32,274 nucleotides of DNA from contig JAKEHV010000076.1 in NCBI GenBank assembly GCA_022614915.1, forward strand, positions 1 through 32,274, in the 5' to 3' direction. A program made the translations under genes and the position numbers. Origin of the DNA: Gemmataceae bacterium. Lineage in GTDB: Bacteria > Planctomycetota > Planctomycetia > Gemmatales > Gemmataceae. Under the pieces are notes generated by a model. The model was not told where the DNA came from and made no database searches. It saw nothing but the letters and a program-made list of their open reading frames with translations. Shown piece after piece: positions 1 through 8,243 of the stretch. Positions within the stretch are counted from its first letter, which is position 1. Each line of letters starts with the position of its first letter.

Positions 1-82
1 AGGTAAAAGACAAGGATGACTGATGCATTTCAAGAAGCTGTAGCAACCAATCTTCGCCGGGGTTGTTCTGCTTCGAGGCAAA

Positions 83-88
83 GGAGGT
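83..88 (+). promoter_or_regulatory. Shine-Dalgarno site of the DUF1328 gene
   Basis: GGAGGT lies seven bases upstream of the ATG at 96 and decides the start against the earlier in-frame TTG. Confidence 0.8.
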
Positions 89-95
89 ACAGACT

Positions 96-275
96 ATGTT
101 GCGCCTAGCGCTTTTGTTTTTTGTGATTGCCCTCCTGGCCGCCGTATTCGGGTTCACCGGCATCGCGGCGGCCGCGGCGGGCGCGGCGCAGATCTTTTTC
201 TATGTGTTCCTAGTCCTCTTCCTTCTGGCATTGCTCGTGGCCGTACTGGGAGGTCGGCCCACCGATGTTGTCTGA
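96..275 (+). CDS. DUF1328 family small membrane protein
   Basis: This encodes a 59-residue, very hydrophobic protein that starts MLRLALLFFVIALLAAVFGF and has two membrane helices (about residues 4-24 and 31-52) joined by an Ala/Gly-rich turn. The pattern and length match the DUF1328/YtjA family of small inner-membrane proteins, whose biochemical role is not established. The start at 96 is set by a near-consensus AAAGGAGGT site at 80-88 with good spacing; an in-frame TTG at 63 lies upstream of that site and is unlikely. A strong intrinsic terminator follows directly, so it is probably a monocistronic, well-translated gene. No partner gene is visible upstream because the window starts here. Confidence 0.85.
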   Translation: MLRLALLFFVIALLAAVFGFTGIAAAAAGAAQIFFYVFLVLFLLALLVAVLGGRPTDVV

Positions 276-290
276 CGCGGGCTGGGACGA

Positions 291-320
291 AGGGGCGGCG
301 CAAGCCGCCCCTCTTTTTTT
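291..320 (+). terminator. Intrinsic terminator after the DUF1328 gene
   Basis: A 9-bp perfect GC-rich stem (AGGGGCGGC at 291-299 with GCCGCCCCT at 304-312), a GCAA tetraloop and a run of seven T at 314-320 form a classical rho-independent terminator. It lies 15 bases past the stop codon. The reverse strand has no T-run, so it does not look bidirectional. Confidence 0.9.
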
Positions 321-335
321 CTCCAATGGCGGCGC

Positions 336-854
336 TCATTCGCTCTCCCGAATCGCCGTGGACGTCTCACGCTGAGGAGTGGCATGAGGCTTGGCATCCC
401 ATTTGGATCGCCAGCGAAGTTGTTTGGCGAGCAACGCGCGGCGAGCCAACTCGTCGTATTGGCAGGTCAGGAATTGGAGGCAATGGGCCGACGCGGCGAC
501 GCTGACCATGGCGATGCACCAGAAGAGGAAACCCCAATCGACATTGCCGCCGCGCTGCCAGGGTTGCCAGATCACGAGGAAAGACGCGGCGAAGAGAGTG
601 GCCGTGATTCCGAGCGTCTTGGCCGCCGTGTAGGCCTTGCAGGCCAGGCAGATCCACGCCGCCGCGAAAAGCGGGTTCGCGAACCACGGAATGGAAAACG
701 GGACAAAGATGAAGTAGGCCATGCCCATAAAGAACGCCTCGTATCCCGGAACCGGTCCGGAGTCGTGCCAGGCCGGCAGAAAAAACGACAGGGCATAGAT
801 TCCCAGCGTGAGCAGAATGAGCAAACTGCGAAGTCCGGAAGGTGTCGTTGTCAT
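336..854 (-). CDS. Four-helix integral membrane protein of unknown function
   Basis: The product has 172 residues, with hydrophobic segments near residues 10-27, 40-65, 70-90 and 105-130, then a charged C-terminal tail rich in Arg and Lys. No catalytic motif is seen and I do not recognise a family. The ATG at 854 gives MTTTPSGLRS, a short polar N-terminus before the first helix; an upstream extension to 881 would add a run that looks non-coding. The gene converges on the DUF1328 gene and has no same-strand neighbour close by, so it is likely transcribed alone. Clean open frame, codon use and predicted topology support a real gene, but the function is unknown. Confidence 0.7.
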   Translation of the reverse strand: MTTTPSGLRSLLILLTLGIYALSFFLPAWHDSGPVPGYEAFFMGMAYFIFVPFSIPWFANPLFAAAWICLACKAYTAAKTLGITATLFAASFLVIWQPWQRGGNVDWGFLFWCIAMVSVAASAHCLQFLTCQYDELARRALLAKQLRWRSKWDAKPHATPQRETSTAIRESE

Positions 855-908
855 CGTCGCCTCGATGCGTTGGAAGAACACAAGGGCAACCGCGATGTCG
901 GCGGTTTA

Positions 909-980
909 TTAACAGCCCTTTGCTCGCGCGTCGGGCTCGTGTTGACAGTCCCTCGCTCGCGCGTCGGGCTGGTGTTAACA
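909..980. repeat. Tandem pair of a dispersed 27-bp element with short direct flanks
   Basis: Two units of 27 bp (915-941 and 948-974) share the core GCTCGCGCGTCGGGCT. They are separated and bordered by TTAACA (909-914), TTGACA (942-947) and TTAACA (975-980), which gives a 33-bp period. The same core occurs at 8213-8238 and 13204-13229 and, in diverged form, inside a coding region at 7539-7597. The element lies in the intergenic region upstream of the peptidase gene. Confidence 0.8.
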
Positions 981-1054
981 CGACGTTCTAAGTCCTTGCA
1001 TTTCACGTCGCCGCTGTTACCCTAGCGTCACATCAGTCGCTGCGAGGATTCCTC

Positions 1055-3685
1055 ATGAAACTCCGAATTGTCGTCACTCTTTTCCTGGCACTTGGGTTTG
1101 CCCCGCGCGCGAGCTTGGCCCAATTCCCGTCGCCGGAGGAATACCTCGGTCACCGCGTCGGCGCGGACAAGAAGCTCGTCAAGTGGGCGACGATCGAGAC
1201 GTATTTTCGCAAGGCGGCAGCGACCGATCGCGTCCGCATCCAGGAACTAGGTCTGTCCTCGGAAGGCCGCAAGATGATCATGGCGGTCATCGCGACTCCC
1301 GAGACGCTGAAGGAATTGGACAAGCACAAGGCGGTGCAGCGTAGGTTGGCCGATCCGCGCCGCCTGAAGGACGACGATGAGAAGAAACATCTGATCCAAA
1401 CGAGCAAGATCGTCATTTACATTAACTGCGGCATCCACGCCAGCGAGACGGCATCCGCGCTCATGTCCATGGAACTCTTGCACGAACTGGCCACGCGCAC
1501 GACGCCCGAAGTCCGCGCGATACTCGATAAGGCCATCGTGCTCTTAACGCCGTCGTCCAACCCGGACGGAACCGACATCATTGCCAACTGGTACGAAAGC
1601 ACGCTGGGCACGGAGTGGGAGGGCGGCGGCTTGCCGTGGCTCTATCACAAATACGCCGGCCATGACAACAACCGCGATTGGTTCATGCTCAATCTCGCGG
1701 AGACACGCAACATCTCCAAGATGCTCTACACGGAGTGGTTTCCCACCGTCGTCCTCGACGTGCATCAGATGGGTCCCGGCGGGGCCCGGCAGTTCGTCCC
1801 GCCCTATAAGCCGCCCGTCAATCCGAACATCGATCCGGTGATGCATCAGGCCACAGACCTCTTAGGCGCCCACATGGCCATGGACCTGGCCCGGCACGGC
1901 AAAAAGGGCGTCGTGCATAGCTCCATTTTCGACTTGTGGTGGGCGGGCAGCGCGCTTTCCGAGCCGCGCAATCACAACATGGTCGCCGTTTTGAGCGAGA
2001 CAGCGAGCTGCAAGCTGGCGACGCCGATCACCGTCGGCAAGGACGGCAAGACCAAGGACGGCAAAGGCAAGGGCGGCGGCAAAGGCGAGGGCGTGCTGCC
2101 TTCGTCCGCGGTCACACCCAACTCGCTCGATCCGTGGCCCGGCGGCGTCTGGCGCTTGCGCGATGCCGTCGATTATCAGCTCATCGTGTCCAAGAGCGTG
2201 CTGACGACCTCAACGCGCTTCCACGACATGTTCCAGGCCAACTACATCAAGTTCGGTGAGGACGCCATCGCGCGCGGCAAAGTGGGCGCCCCGTTCGCCT
2301 GGCTGGTGCCCCAAGAGCAGCGCGATCCCGGCGCGGCCCGCCACTTGCTCCATCTCATGGACCAGAAAGCCGTCGAGGTCCATCGCGCGGACGAGACGTT
2401 TACCGCAGACGGCGTCGAGTATCCGCCCGGCACGGCAATAATGTTCGCTGCACAACCCTACCGCGCCCATCTTAAGAACATGATGGAGCGCCAAGTCTAT
2501 CCCAAGCGCATGACCGCCGCCGGCCAGATCGAGCGTCCCTACGACGTCACCGGCTGGACGTTGCCGTTGCAGATGGGCGTTCATGCTGTAACCGTGGCCA
2601 AGCCGTTCGAAGTGAAGGCGACGATGTTCACCAGCGGCGTCCCCAAGCCGCAAACGCGGATCACCGGGACCCAGGACGGCGTCGCCTTGCTCGTGCCGGC
2701 GGCGACCAACGACGATTTCCGTCTCATCAACCGCTTGCACAAGAGCGGCATCGCCTTTCGTATTTGTCTCCAAAGCGACCATACTCGAACTCCGGCCGGC
2801 TCGCTCGTCATTCCCATCACCGAGCGCCTCAAGAATGCGCAACCGGCTCTTCTGGACGGGCTGGCCCTTAGACTGGAGCGTCTTACCGAACTCAAGGGGT
2901 TCGAGCCGCATCTGTGTCCGGCGCCGCCGCCGCGTCTGGCGGTCTATCAACCCTTCGCGCCCAGCATGGATGAAGGCTGGACGCGACTCGTACTCGAACA
3001 ATTCGAGTTTCCGTACAAGACTGTGCACAACACCGACCTGCTCCAGGGTGACGCGCTGCGCGATCGCTTCGATTGCATGGTGCTGCCGTCGATTTCAGTC
3101 AAATCACTCATGGCCGGCCAATCCGTCAAGGCCACCGATCCCAAATACGCCGGCGGTCTCGGGGCCGAGGGCGTCAAGCGCCTTCAGGATTTCGTCAAAT
3201 CCGGCGGCACGCTCGTCTGTATCGACGATTCATGCAACCTGCCCCTCCGCCAGTTCGGACTGCCGATTCGTAATGTAATACCAACTGCCGACGATCTGAA
3301 AGTGGACAATACAAAGTTCTTTTGCCCCGGTTCGATCCTATCGGCGACTTCCGATCCATCTCATCCGGTGGGCTATGGCCGGTCGGCTGCGCTGTCCGTG
3401 TATTTCGCCCGGTCACAAGCGTTCGAGATTGTGAAGAACGACGACAAGACTTCGAAAGAAGTGAAGGACATCAAGGTTGTTTGCAGTTACGCCGACAAGG
3501 ATGTGCTGGAAAGCGGATTCCTGCAAGGAGAAGACGTGATCGCCGGCAAGGGAGCCGTCTTGGATGTGTCCTATGGCAATGGGCACATCATCCTCTTCGG
3601 CTGCCGCGTGCAGAACCGGGCGCAACCGCACGGGACTTTTCGCCTACTGTTTAACGCGATCCAGTCGAGCACCATGACGCGATAG
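1055..3685 (+). CDS. Secreted M14-family zinc metallopeptidase with GATase-like C-terminal region
   Basis: This is an 876-residue exported protein. A signal peptide (residues 1-22, with cleavage likely between Ala22 and Gln23) is followed by an M14 carboxypeptidase-type catalytic domain. The zinc ligands fit His128 and Glu131 in GIHASE and His237 in LDVHQMG; Asn169-Pro-Asp-Gly and Arg207 fit substrate binding, and Glu315 in SETAS fits the general base. A Lys/Gly-rich low-complexity stretch follows at about 329-345. Residues from about 625 to the end carry a strand/helix pattern like class-I glutamine-amidotransferase folds, which is common in large planctomycete M14 proteins. The start is supported by GAGGA upstream of the ATG. 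A peptidase acting in the periplasm or outside the cell is a firm expectation; the substrate is unknown. Confidence 0.88.
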   Translation: MKLRIVVTLFLALGFAPRASLAQFPSPEEYLGHRVGADKKLVKWATIETYFRKAAATDRVRIQELGLSSEGRKMIMAVIATPETLKELDKHKAVQRRLADPRRLKDDDEKKHLIQTSKIVIYINCGIHASETASALMSMELLHELATRTTPEVRAILDKAIVLLTPSSNPDGTDIIANWYESTLGTEWEGGGLPWLYHKYAGHDNNRDWFMLNLAETRNISKMLYTEWFPTVVLDVHQMGPGGARQFVPPYKPPVNPNIDPVMHQATDLLGAHMAMDLARHGKKGVVHSSIFDLWWAGSALSEPRNHNMVAVLSETASCKLATPITVGKDGKTKDGKGKGGGKGEGVLPSSAVTPNSLDPWPGGVWRLRDAVDYQLIVSKSVLTTSTRFHDMFQANYIKFGEDAIARGKVGAPFAWLVPQEQRDPGAARHLLHLMDQKAVEVHRADETFTADGVEYPPGTAIMFAAQPYRAHLKNMMERQVYPKRMTAAGQIERPYDVTGWTLPLQMGVHAVTVAKPFEVKATMFTSGVPKPQTRITGTQDGVALLVPAATNDDFRLINRLHKSGIAFRICLQSDHTRTPAGSLVIPITERLKNAQPALLDGLALRLERLTELKGFEPHLCPAPPPRLAVYQPFAPSMDEGWTRLVLEQFEFPYKTVHNTDLLQGDALRDRFDCMVLPSISVKSLMAGQSVKATDPKYAGGLGAEGVKRLQDFVKSGGTLVCIDDSCNLPLRQFGLPIRNVIPTADDLKVDNTKFFCPGSILSATSDPSHPVGYGRSAALSVYFARSQAFEIVKNDDKTSKEVKDIKVVCSYADKDVLESGFLQGEDVIAGKGAVLDVSYGNGHIILFGCRVQNRAQPHGTFRLLFNAIQSSTMTR

Positions 3686-3696
3686 AAATTAAGAAG

Positions 3697-3778
3697 CCAC
3701 GGATGAACACGGATCAAACGGACAGGACCAGACAAGCATTCGGTCGAAAATCCGTGTTTTGTCCGTGTTAATCCGTGG
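3697..3778. repeat. Imperfect inverted repeat between convergent genes
   Basis: The left arm CCACGGATGAACACGGAT (3697-3714) pairs with the right arm at 3761-3778, whose reverse complement is CCACGGATTAACACGGAC (16 of 18 match). A further ATCCGTGTTTTGTCCGTG stretch sits just inside the right arm. It fills the gap between the convergent peptidase and DUF4175-like genes and could form a long hairpin in either transcript. I recall CACGGAT-type repeats as dispersed in planctomycete genomes, but a genome search is needed to show it here. Confidence 0.7.
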
Positions 3779-3787
3779 CGATTGCGT

Positions 3788-5707
3788 TTATTTCTCGTCA
3801 AACAGGCCCCGTTGCTTGGCGTCGAGCTGGCGAAGCCGGCGTTCTTCCTGCAAGGTGTCCTCCATCCAGCGGGCAAAATCGGTGAGTGAGACGATGGTCT
3901 TTACGCGCGTTTCAGAGCGCGTGACCGGGCGGTCGCTCTTGCCGTCCTTGTCAGCGTACATCTCAATGCAGAATTCGATCTGGTCGCCGACCTTGAGGAC
4001 AAGCAGCCCGCCTTTGCCGTCTGGGATGCCGGTGGTTTTGAAGTCAAAGCGGCCGCCGCCCAGCGTGCGCGGCAACAGGTTTTCCGGATCAAGAGATGGA
4101 ACCGCGTGGAAAAAGATCTGGTCCTTGGGACCCGTGTGCTCGAAGACGCCGCGGCGCGGATCAAAGGGACCGACCTTGTCGGTGGCGGCTGTTTCGGGCA
4201 AGGGTTGCATGATCCACGGTTCTTCGCCGGGGTCTTCGTTGCCGCTTTCGACCTTCTTCAAAACGCGATAAAGCAACTTCGCCTGACCCAAGCCGTACGG
4301 CCCCGAGGCGACAAAAGCGATGCGGACGGCGCCTCCGGGCGGCACCGGCATGCCTTCGACTTCAAAGTCCTCGGCCGGCCCCGCGCCCAAGAGCTTGCCC
4401 GCCGGCGGAAACTGCTCTTTCAAAAGCGCGACTTGCGGCGGCTCTTCCTCAATCAGCCGAACCGCGCGGCGCGGCGGCGGCCGATTGTCGAAATCGAATT
4501 CGTCCCTCACGACCAGCCGATAAGCGTACTCGTCAGTGCGCAGATCGAAGACGCCTTGCGCAGCTTTGCCGCTCTTATCTAATGCGAAAACAAGTTGGCG
4601 CTTGACTGTTTCCGGGCCAAGCTCTTCCGAAGACTTTTCGGGATCAAATTTTTCCGGTCCGAGCAACTGCAAGACAGCGGACTTGACGGGTTTCTGGGTA
4701 ATAATGCGCAGTCGGGCCGCTGAACCGGGGATGCCGACAATGTCGCCGCGCGCTTGCGGCTGCTCGTAGCGCGCACCGTCCGGCTTCCTGCCGCAGAACG
4801 CCGGCAATTGCACCCAAGCTTGTATGTCGAGGATGACGGGGCGCGGCTCGTAGCGAATGCGCGCCGGTTTGCGCGTCCGCCCGTCGCCGAACCAGGCGCT
4901 AAAGGTGAAGTCGCGCACCGAGGCGGGAATGTGAGCGACATACTCCGCTTCCGCAGGGGCCGTGTCTTTGGCTTTTTCCAGCGGGAAGCGATCGGCCGCG
5001 CCGCCGTCCGGGCGGACAACGACTTCGCCGGCATAGCGGTCGAGGTCTTGACCGGCAACGCGAAAGCGCAGTTGTCCCTTTTCGCCGCTGGGCCATACGG
5101 CAGCAGAGTCGACGGGAGCGATGGCGACGTTGCGCGGGATGTCCACGTCGGCCAAGAACTGCCGCGCGACGAGCGTGCCAACTACGCTGGGCCACAAGAG
5201 AAACGCCAAGGCCGCGAACGCAAGCGCCGGCCCCGCGAACGCCAGGCCGCGCCGGAGCCAGCGTGGATCGGCGACCTTGGCAAAGTCAATCTGCTCCGCC
5301 CGCGCCACAGCCTCCTTCGTGACGACTTGGACCAATTCCGGCGACATCCCTTCCGTCCGCGCGTACGGCATATTGAGCTGTACGGCGCTAATGAGGCGAT
5401 GGGCCAGCTTCGGGTGCTTGTCTTCCACTTCCAGAGCAAGGTCGTCGTCGCTTCGGTTCTTCGAAATCGGCAAAAGCACGCACCAAAGCAATGCGCCGCC
5501 GGCGACGAGCAATTGCAGGATGAAGAAGATGTGCCTTAACGCCCAAGGCGTGTCCCGGCTGCGGTCGATGAGCCAATCGAGGAAGCAGCCCACCGTCAGC
5601 GCCGCAATCACGAGCGCAACGCAGCGCGCGCCGCCCCAGGCCAAATCGAGCAACCGCTCGCGGCGACGCAGCACAGCCAGTTTTTCTAGGAGGATCGGCG
5701 GTATCAT
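3788..5707 (-). CDS. Large membrane-anchored protein of the MoxR/VWA operon (DUF4175/BatD-like position)
   Basis: The product has 639 residues. There are hydrophobic segments at about residues 26-45, 58-82 and 153-174, then a long region of beta-rich segments expected outside the membrane, and a charged C-terminal helix (from about 605). The N-terminal arrangement of paired helices followed by a third and a large beta-rich region resembles DUF4175-type proteins that close many planctomycete MoxR operons; this family call is tentative. The ATG at 5707 lies one base past the stop of the upstream VWA gene, so the two are very likely translationally coupled. It is the last gene of the operon and is followed by an inverted repeat that may end transcription. 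Role inferred: a scaffold or surface partner of the two VWA proteins. Confidence 0.75.
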   Translation of the reverse strand: MIPPILLEKLAVLRRRERLLDLAWGGARCVALVIAALTVGCFLDWLIDRSRDTPWALRHIFFILQLLVAGGALLWCVLLPISKNRSDDDLALEVEDKHPKLAHRLISAVQLNMPYARTEGMSPELVQVVTKEAVARAEQIDFAKVADPRWLRRGLAFAGPALAFAALAFLLWPSVVGTLVARQFLADVDIPRNVAIAPVDSAAVWPSGEKGQLRFRVAGQDLDRYAGEVVVRPDGGAADRFPLEKAKDTAPAEAEYVAHIPASVRDFTFSAWFGDGRTRKPARIRYEPRPVILDIQAWVQLPAFCGRKPDGARYEQPQARGDIVGIPGSAARLRIITQKPVKSAVLQLLGPEKFDPEKSSEELGPETVKRQLVFALDKSGKAAQGVFDLRTDEYAYRLVVRDEFDFDNRPPPRRAVRLIEEEPPQVALLKEQFPPAGKLLGAGPAEDFEVEGMPVPPGGAVRIAFVASGPYGLGQAKLLYRVLKKVESGNEDPGEEPWIMQPLPETAATDKVGPFDPRRGVFEHTGPKDQIFFHAVPSLDPENLLPRTLGGGRFDFKTTGIPDGKGGLLVLKVGDQIEFCIEMYADKDGKSDRPVTRSETRVKTIVSLTDFARWMEDTLQEERRLRQLDAKQRGLFDEK

Positions 5708-5708
5708 G

Positions 5709-8201
5709 TCAGCTCAAGTTCGAAAACTTGCGCACCAGCCACTCGGCGGTTACAAGCGCCAGGAACAGCCATAGCGCCAGCGGGTTCCACAAGAGCACTT
5801 CTTGGCGGCGCGTGAACGCTTCGCGCTGGGGCTGCACATTTTCGGCAAGGCGGTGCAAATCCTCTTCGCGGTAAAACGCGCCGCCCGAGAGCTCCGCCAT
5901 GTCGCGCAGCGCTTGCTCCGCCAGGCCCGTTTCCTCCAGCTCGTGTCCCGGCGGCAACTCGACGCGAAAGGGAAACGCGTACGACTCCGGATTGTTGACC
6001 CGCAATTCCCAGCGCCCCGGTTGATCGTGCGCCAACAGAGCCCGGTAATCGCCTTCACGGCCCGGAATCGCTTGCAGCATGACTTTCCGCAAGCGCTCCT
6101 GATTCGGCTTGGCATCGAGATACTCCAGAGTCGCTTCGACTTGCGCTTCCTTGCGCGGGTTGAAGTCCTTGTCGACCAGGCGGACAAAGATGGAGCTCGG
6201 TCGATCCAAGATCGCCTCGGAGCGCTCAAGCGCGAACTGCACGCGCTTGGAAGTTTCGCCTAAGAGGCTGGGCAAGCCGAGCTGATAGACGAGTTGTCCC
6301 CAGAAGCGATTGGTGATCTTGTCGCCCTGGTTGAAGCGCCAGCGCCAGGTTTCGTCGCTCCCCAGAAAGACGACCTGGCCTTTGCCGTAGTAATGCGTGG
6401 CCAAGACAGGCATCGGTTGTTCGCCCATTTTGGCGCGCGGATTGACGAGCAGGCTGACCGCACCGGGCCGCAGCTTCGTCAACGGGTATTGCCAGTGAAA
6501 GCCGGGCAGCTTGATCCACTCGTTTTGGCTGTCTTGGGGCGTGTCGGCGAGTGCGAGCATGTCGGTGCGCAGGCCCACGTCGGTGAGCGTCACCGGATAT
6601 TCCTGCGTGCGCACGTCGGCCTCCACGCGAAACTTGTGCATGGTGAACTCGACGGGCAGCACTTCGGCCAGCGGGGTGTTCTCATAGGTCGCCGGCATAT
6701 GCTGGCGACCGGCGATGACGATCAAGCCGCCGCGGTTTTGCACGAATTCACGAATCCATTCCAAATGCACCTTACCGAGATAGCCGGCGGCCACGTCGCC
6801 CAGGACGATCAGGTTGAACTTAGCGCCGAAGAATTGCTCGCGCGTCTTGGGGAATTCGGCAAGAAACGGCGGCCCGCCCTGAGCGACCTTCGCGTCGGCA
6901 TTGACCAATAGAAACGTCGGCTCGATGCGGCGGTCACGCAGCAGCGACGGCTGCAGAAACTTATATTCGAAGCGCGGCGAGTGTTCGACATAGAGGATCT
7001 TGATCTTGCGATCGACGACGCGAACTTCGCGCGTCAGTGAGTCCTTGAAAACGTCGTTGCCCTTGAGCCGAATGGTCGCGGCCAGCTCCAGGTTTTCCTC
7101 TTTCTCCTTGCCCTTGGGGACGCTAAACGTGATCGCTTTGCGCAGGTCTTCGCCGGTCTCGACCGCAACTTCGCGCTTGGCGACGACTTTGCCGCCGAGC
7201 GTGAGCGTGATTTCCAACGTGCCTTTCTTAAAGCCCTGTGCGCGCCAGCGGAGCGGCACGGTCAAAGTGTCGTCCACGAAGATCGTGTCCGCGGCGAGCA
7301 GCTCCCTAAGTTGCAAGTTCCCGCCTTCCGCCGTGCCGACGCCGTAAATGTGCAAGGGAACTTCCTGGCGCTGGCATTCCAGGGCGGCTTCTTGCAACGT
7401 GTACTTGCTGGCATTGTCCTGGCCGTCCGTAATGACAACGATGGCGGCGGGCAGGTCGCCGTCGCGGCGCTGCAAAATGTCCATGACGGCGTCAGCAAGC
7501 GACGTGCGCCCTTCGTCTGCCTGGAAACTTGCCAAAAGTCCCTCATTAGCGCGTCGGGCTAGTGTTTGGGGCCCTTCACTTGCTCGTTTGGTCAGTGCTC
7601 TGTCTTTGGCATCGGCGACAACTTCCTTGGCGCCGTGAACGCGATGGCCGAACAGCAACGACCGGACCGGGCCGCGTTTGCCGAGCGCTTCGGTGAGTCC
7701 CAATTGGTTGTGTGTCAAGACCCAGCGAACTAGATCGGCGCGGGCGGGATCGATAGGCGTATCCGGCGGCAACGGCGTCTTGCCGCCTGTCTGTTCCGGA
7801 AAGCGTGCATCGATGGACAACAGACCTTTGGCGACCGCGACGCGCCATTGGTCCTCATCGGTCAGGCGCCGGTCTTGCTTTTTCATGCTCTGGCTATTGT
7901 CCAAGAGCAAGACGACGCTGCGCGGCCGCTGGCCGTCGAATTCGGCAAGCAGCACCGGGCGCGACAAGAGCAGAAGCACCAGCGCCAACAGGACCGACCT
8001 AAGCGCGATCATCACAATCCGCCGCGGCCAGCCCATCGTCCCCTTCTCGAGCCGATAGAGGTAATACGCCGCCGCGCCAAATGCGAGGAGGAACAGCACC
8101 GCCAACCACGCCGGCACCGGACCGCGGAAGGAAATCTCCGCCGACCGCAGCGTCGTGTTCGGCGGCGTGTCGATGGCCAAAAGGTGTACCAAGAAATCCA
8201 T
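5709..8201 (-). CDS. Membrane VWA protein with GATase-like domain, operon member
   Basis: The product has 830 residues. Two N-terminal helices (about 30-49 and 62-81) are followed by a VWA domain whose MIDAS motif is intact (Asp101, Ser103, Ser105 in LLLDNSQS). A beta-rich segment, a class-I glutamine-amidotransferase-like segment (around residues 430-640) and a final membrane helix near the C-terminus complete it. The ATG at 8201 (MDFLVHLLAI) is preferred; extension to 8324 would translate the intergenic repeat and the end of the upstream gene. Residues about 202-221 are two in-frame units of a dispersed repeat (RASEG and RRANEG signatures) inside the VWA domain. The VWA-GATase architecture is typical of the third to fifth gene of planctomycete MoxR operons. 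Function: metal-dependent protein-protein contacts at the membrane, target unknown. Confidence 0.85.
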   Translation of the reverse strand: MDFLVHLLAIDTPPNTTLRSAEISFRGPVPAWLAVLFLLAFGAAAYYLYRLEKGTMGWPRRIVMIALRSVLLALVLLLLSRPVLLAEFDGQRPRSVVLLLDNSQSMKKQDRRLTDEDQWRVAVAKGLLSIDARFPEQTGGKTPLPPDTPIDPARADLVRWVLTHNQLGLTEALGKRGPVRSLLFGHRVHGAKEVVADAKDRALTKRASEGPQTLARRANEGLLASFQADEGRTSLADAVMDILQRRDGDLPAAIVVITDGQDNASKYTLQEAALECQRQEVPLHIYGVGTAEGGNLQLRELLAADTIFVDDTLTVPLRWRAQGFKKGTLEITLTLGGKVVAKREVAVETGEDLRKAITFSVPKGKEKEENLELAATIRLKGNDVFKDSLTREVRVVDRKIKILYVEHSPRFEYKFLQPSLLRDRRIEPTFLLVNADAKVAQGGPPFLAEFPKTREQFFGAKFNLIVLGDVAAGYLGKVHLEWIREFVQNRGGLIVIAGRQHMPATYENTPLAEVLPVEFTMHKFRVEADVRTQEYPVTLTDVGLRTDMLALADTPQDSQNEWIKLPGFHWQYPLTKLRPGAVSLLVNPRAKMGEQPMPVLATHYYGKGQVVFLGSDETWRWRFNQGDKITNRFWGQLVYQLGLPSLLGETSKRVQFALERSEAILDRPSSIFVRLVDKDFNPRKEAQVEATLEYLDAKPNQERLRKVMLQAIPGREGDYRALLAHDQPGRWELRVNNPESYAFPFRVELPPGHELEETGLAEQALRDMAELSGGAFYREEDLHRLAENVQPQREAFTRRQEVLLWNPLALWLFLALVTAEWLVRKFSNLS
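7539..7597. repeat. Two diverged repeat units inside a VWA coding region
   Basis: Unit 1 (7539-7566) keeps AGCGCGTCGGGCTAGTG of the dispersed element; unit 2 (7571-7597) is diverged. Read on the coding (minus) strand they give TKRASEG and LARRANEG, in frame, with no stop. Total length keeps the reading frame of the VWA gene. Confidence 0.7.
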
Positions 8202-8207
8202 GATGAT

Positions 8208-8243
8208 ATTACACCAGCCCGACGCGCGAGCGAGGGAAATTAC
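8208..8243. repeat. Single copy of the dispersed element between two VWA genes
   Basis: The unit AGCCCGACGCGCGAGCGAGG within 8213-8238 is the reverse orientation of the copies at 915 and 948. It is bordered by ATTAC on both sides (8208-8212 and 8239-8243). The right-hand ATTAC includes the stop codon of the BatA-type gene, and the left-hand one lies just upstream of the next start at 8201, so the element occupies almost the whole gap. Confidence 0.75.

Noticed and set aside
909-980. CRISPR-like array from the repeated 27-bp units
   Set aside because: Only two units with a six-base separator; no spacers and no cas genes nearby.
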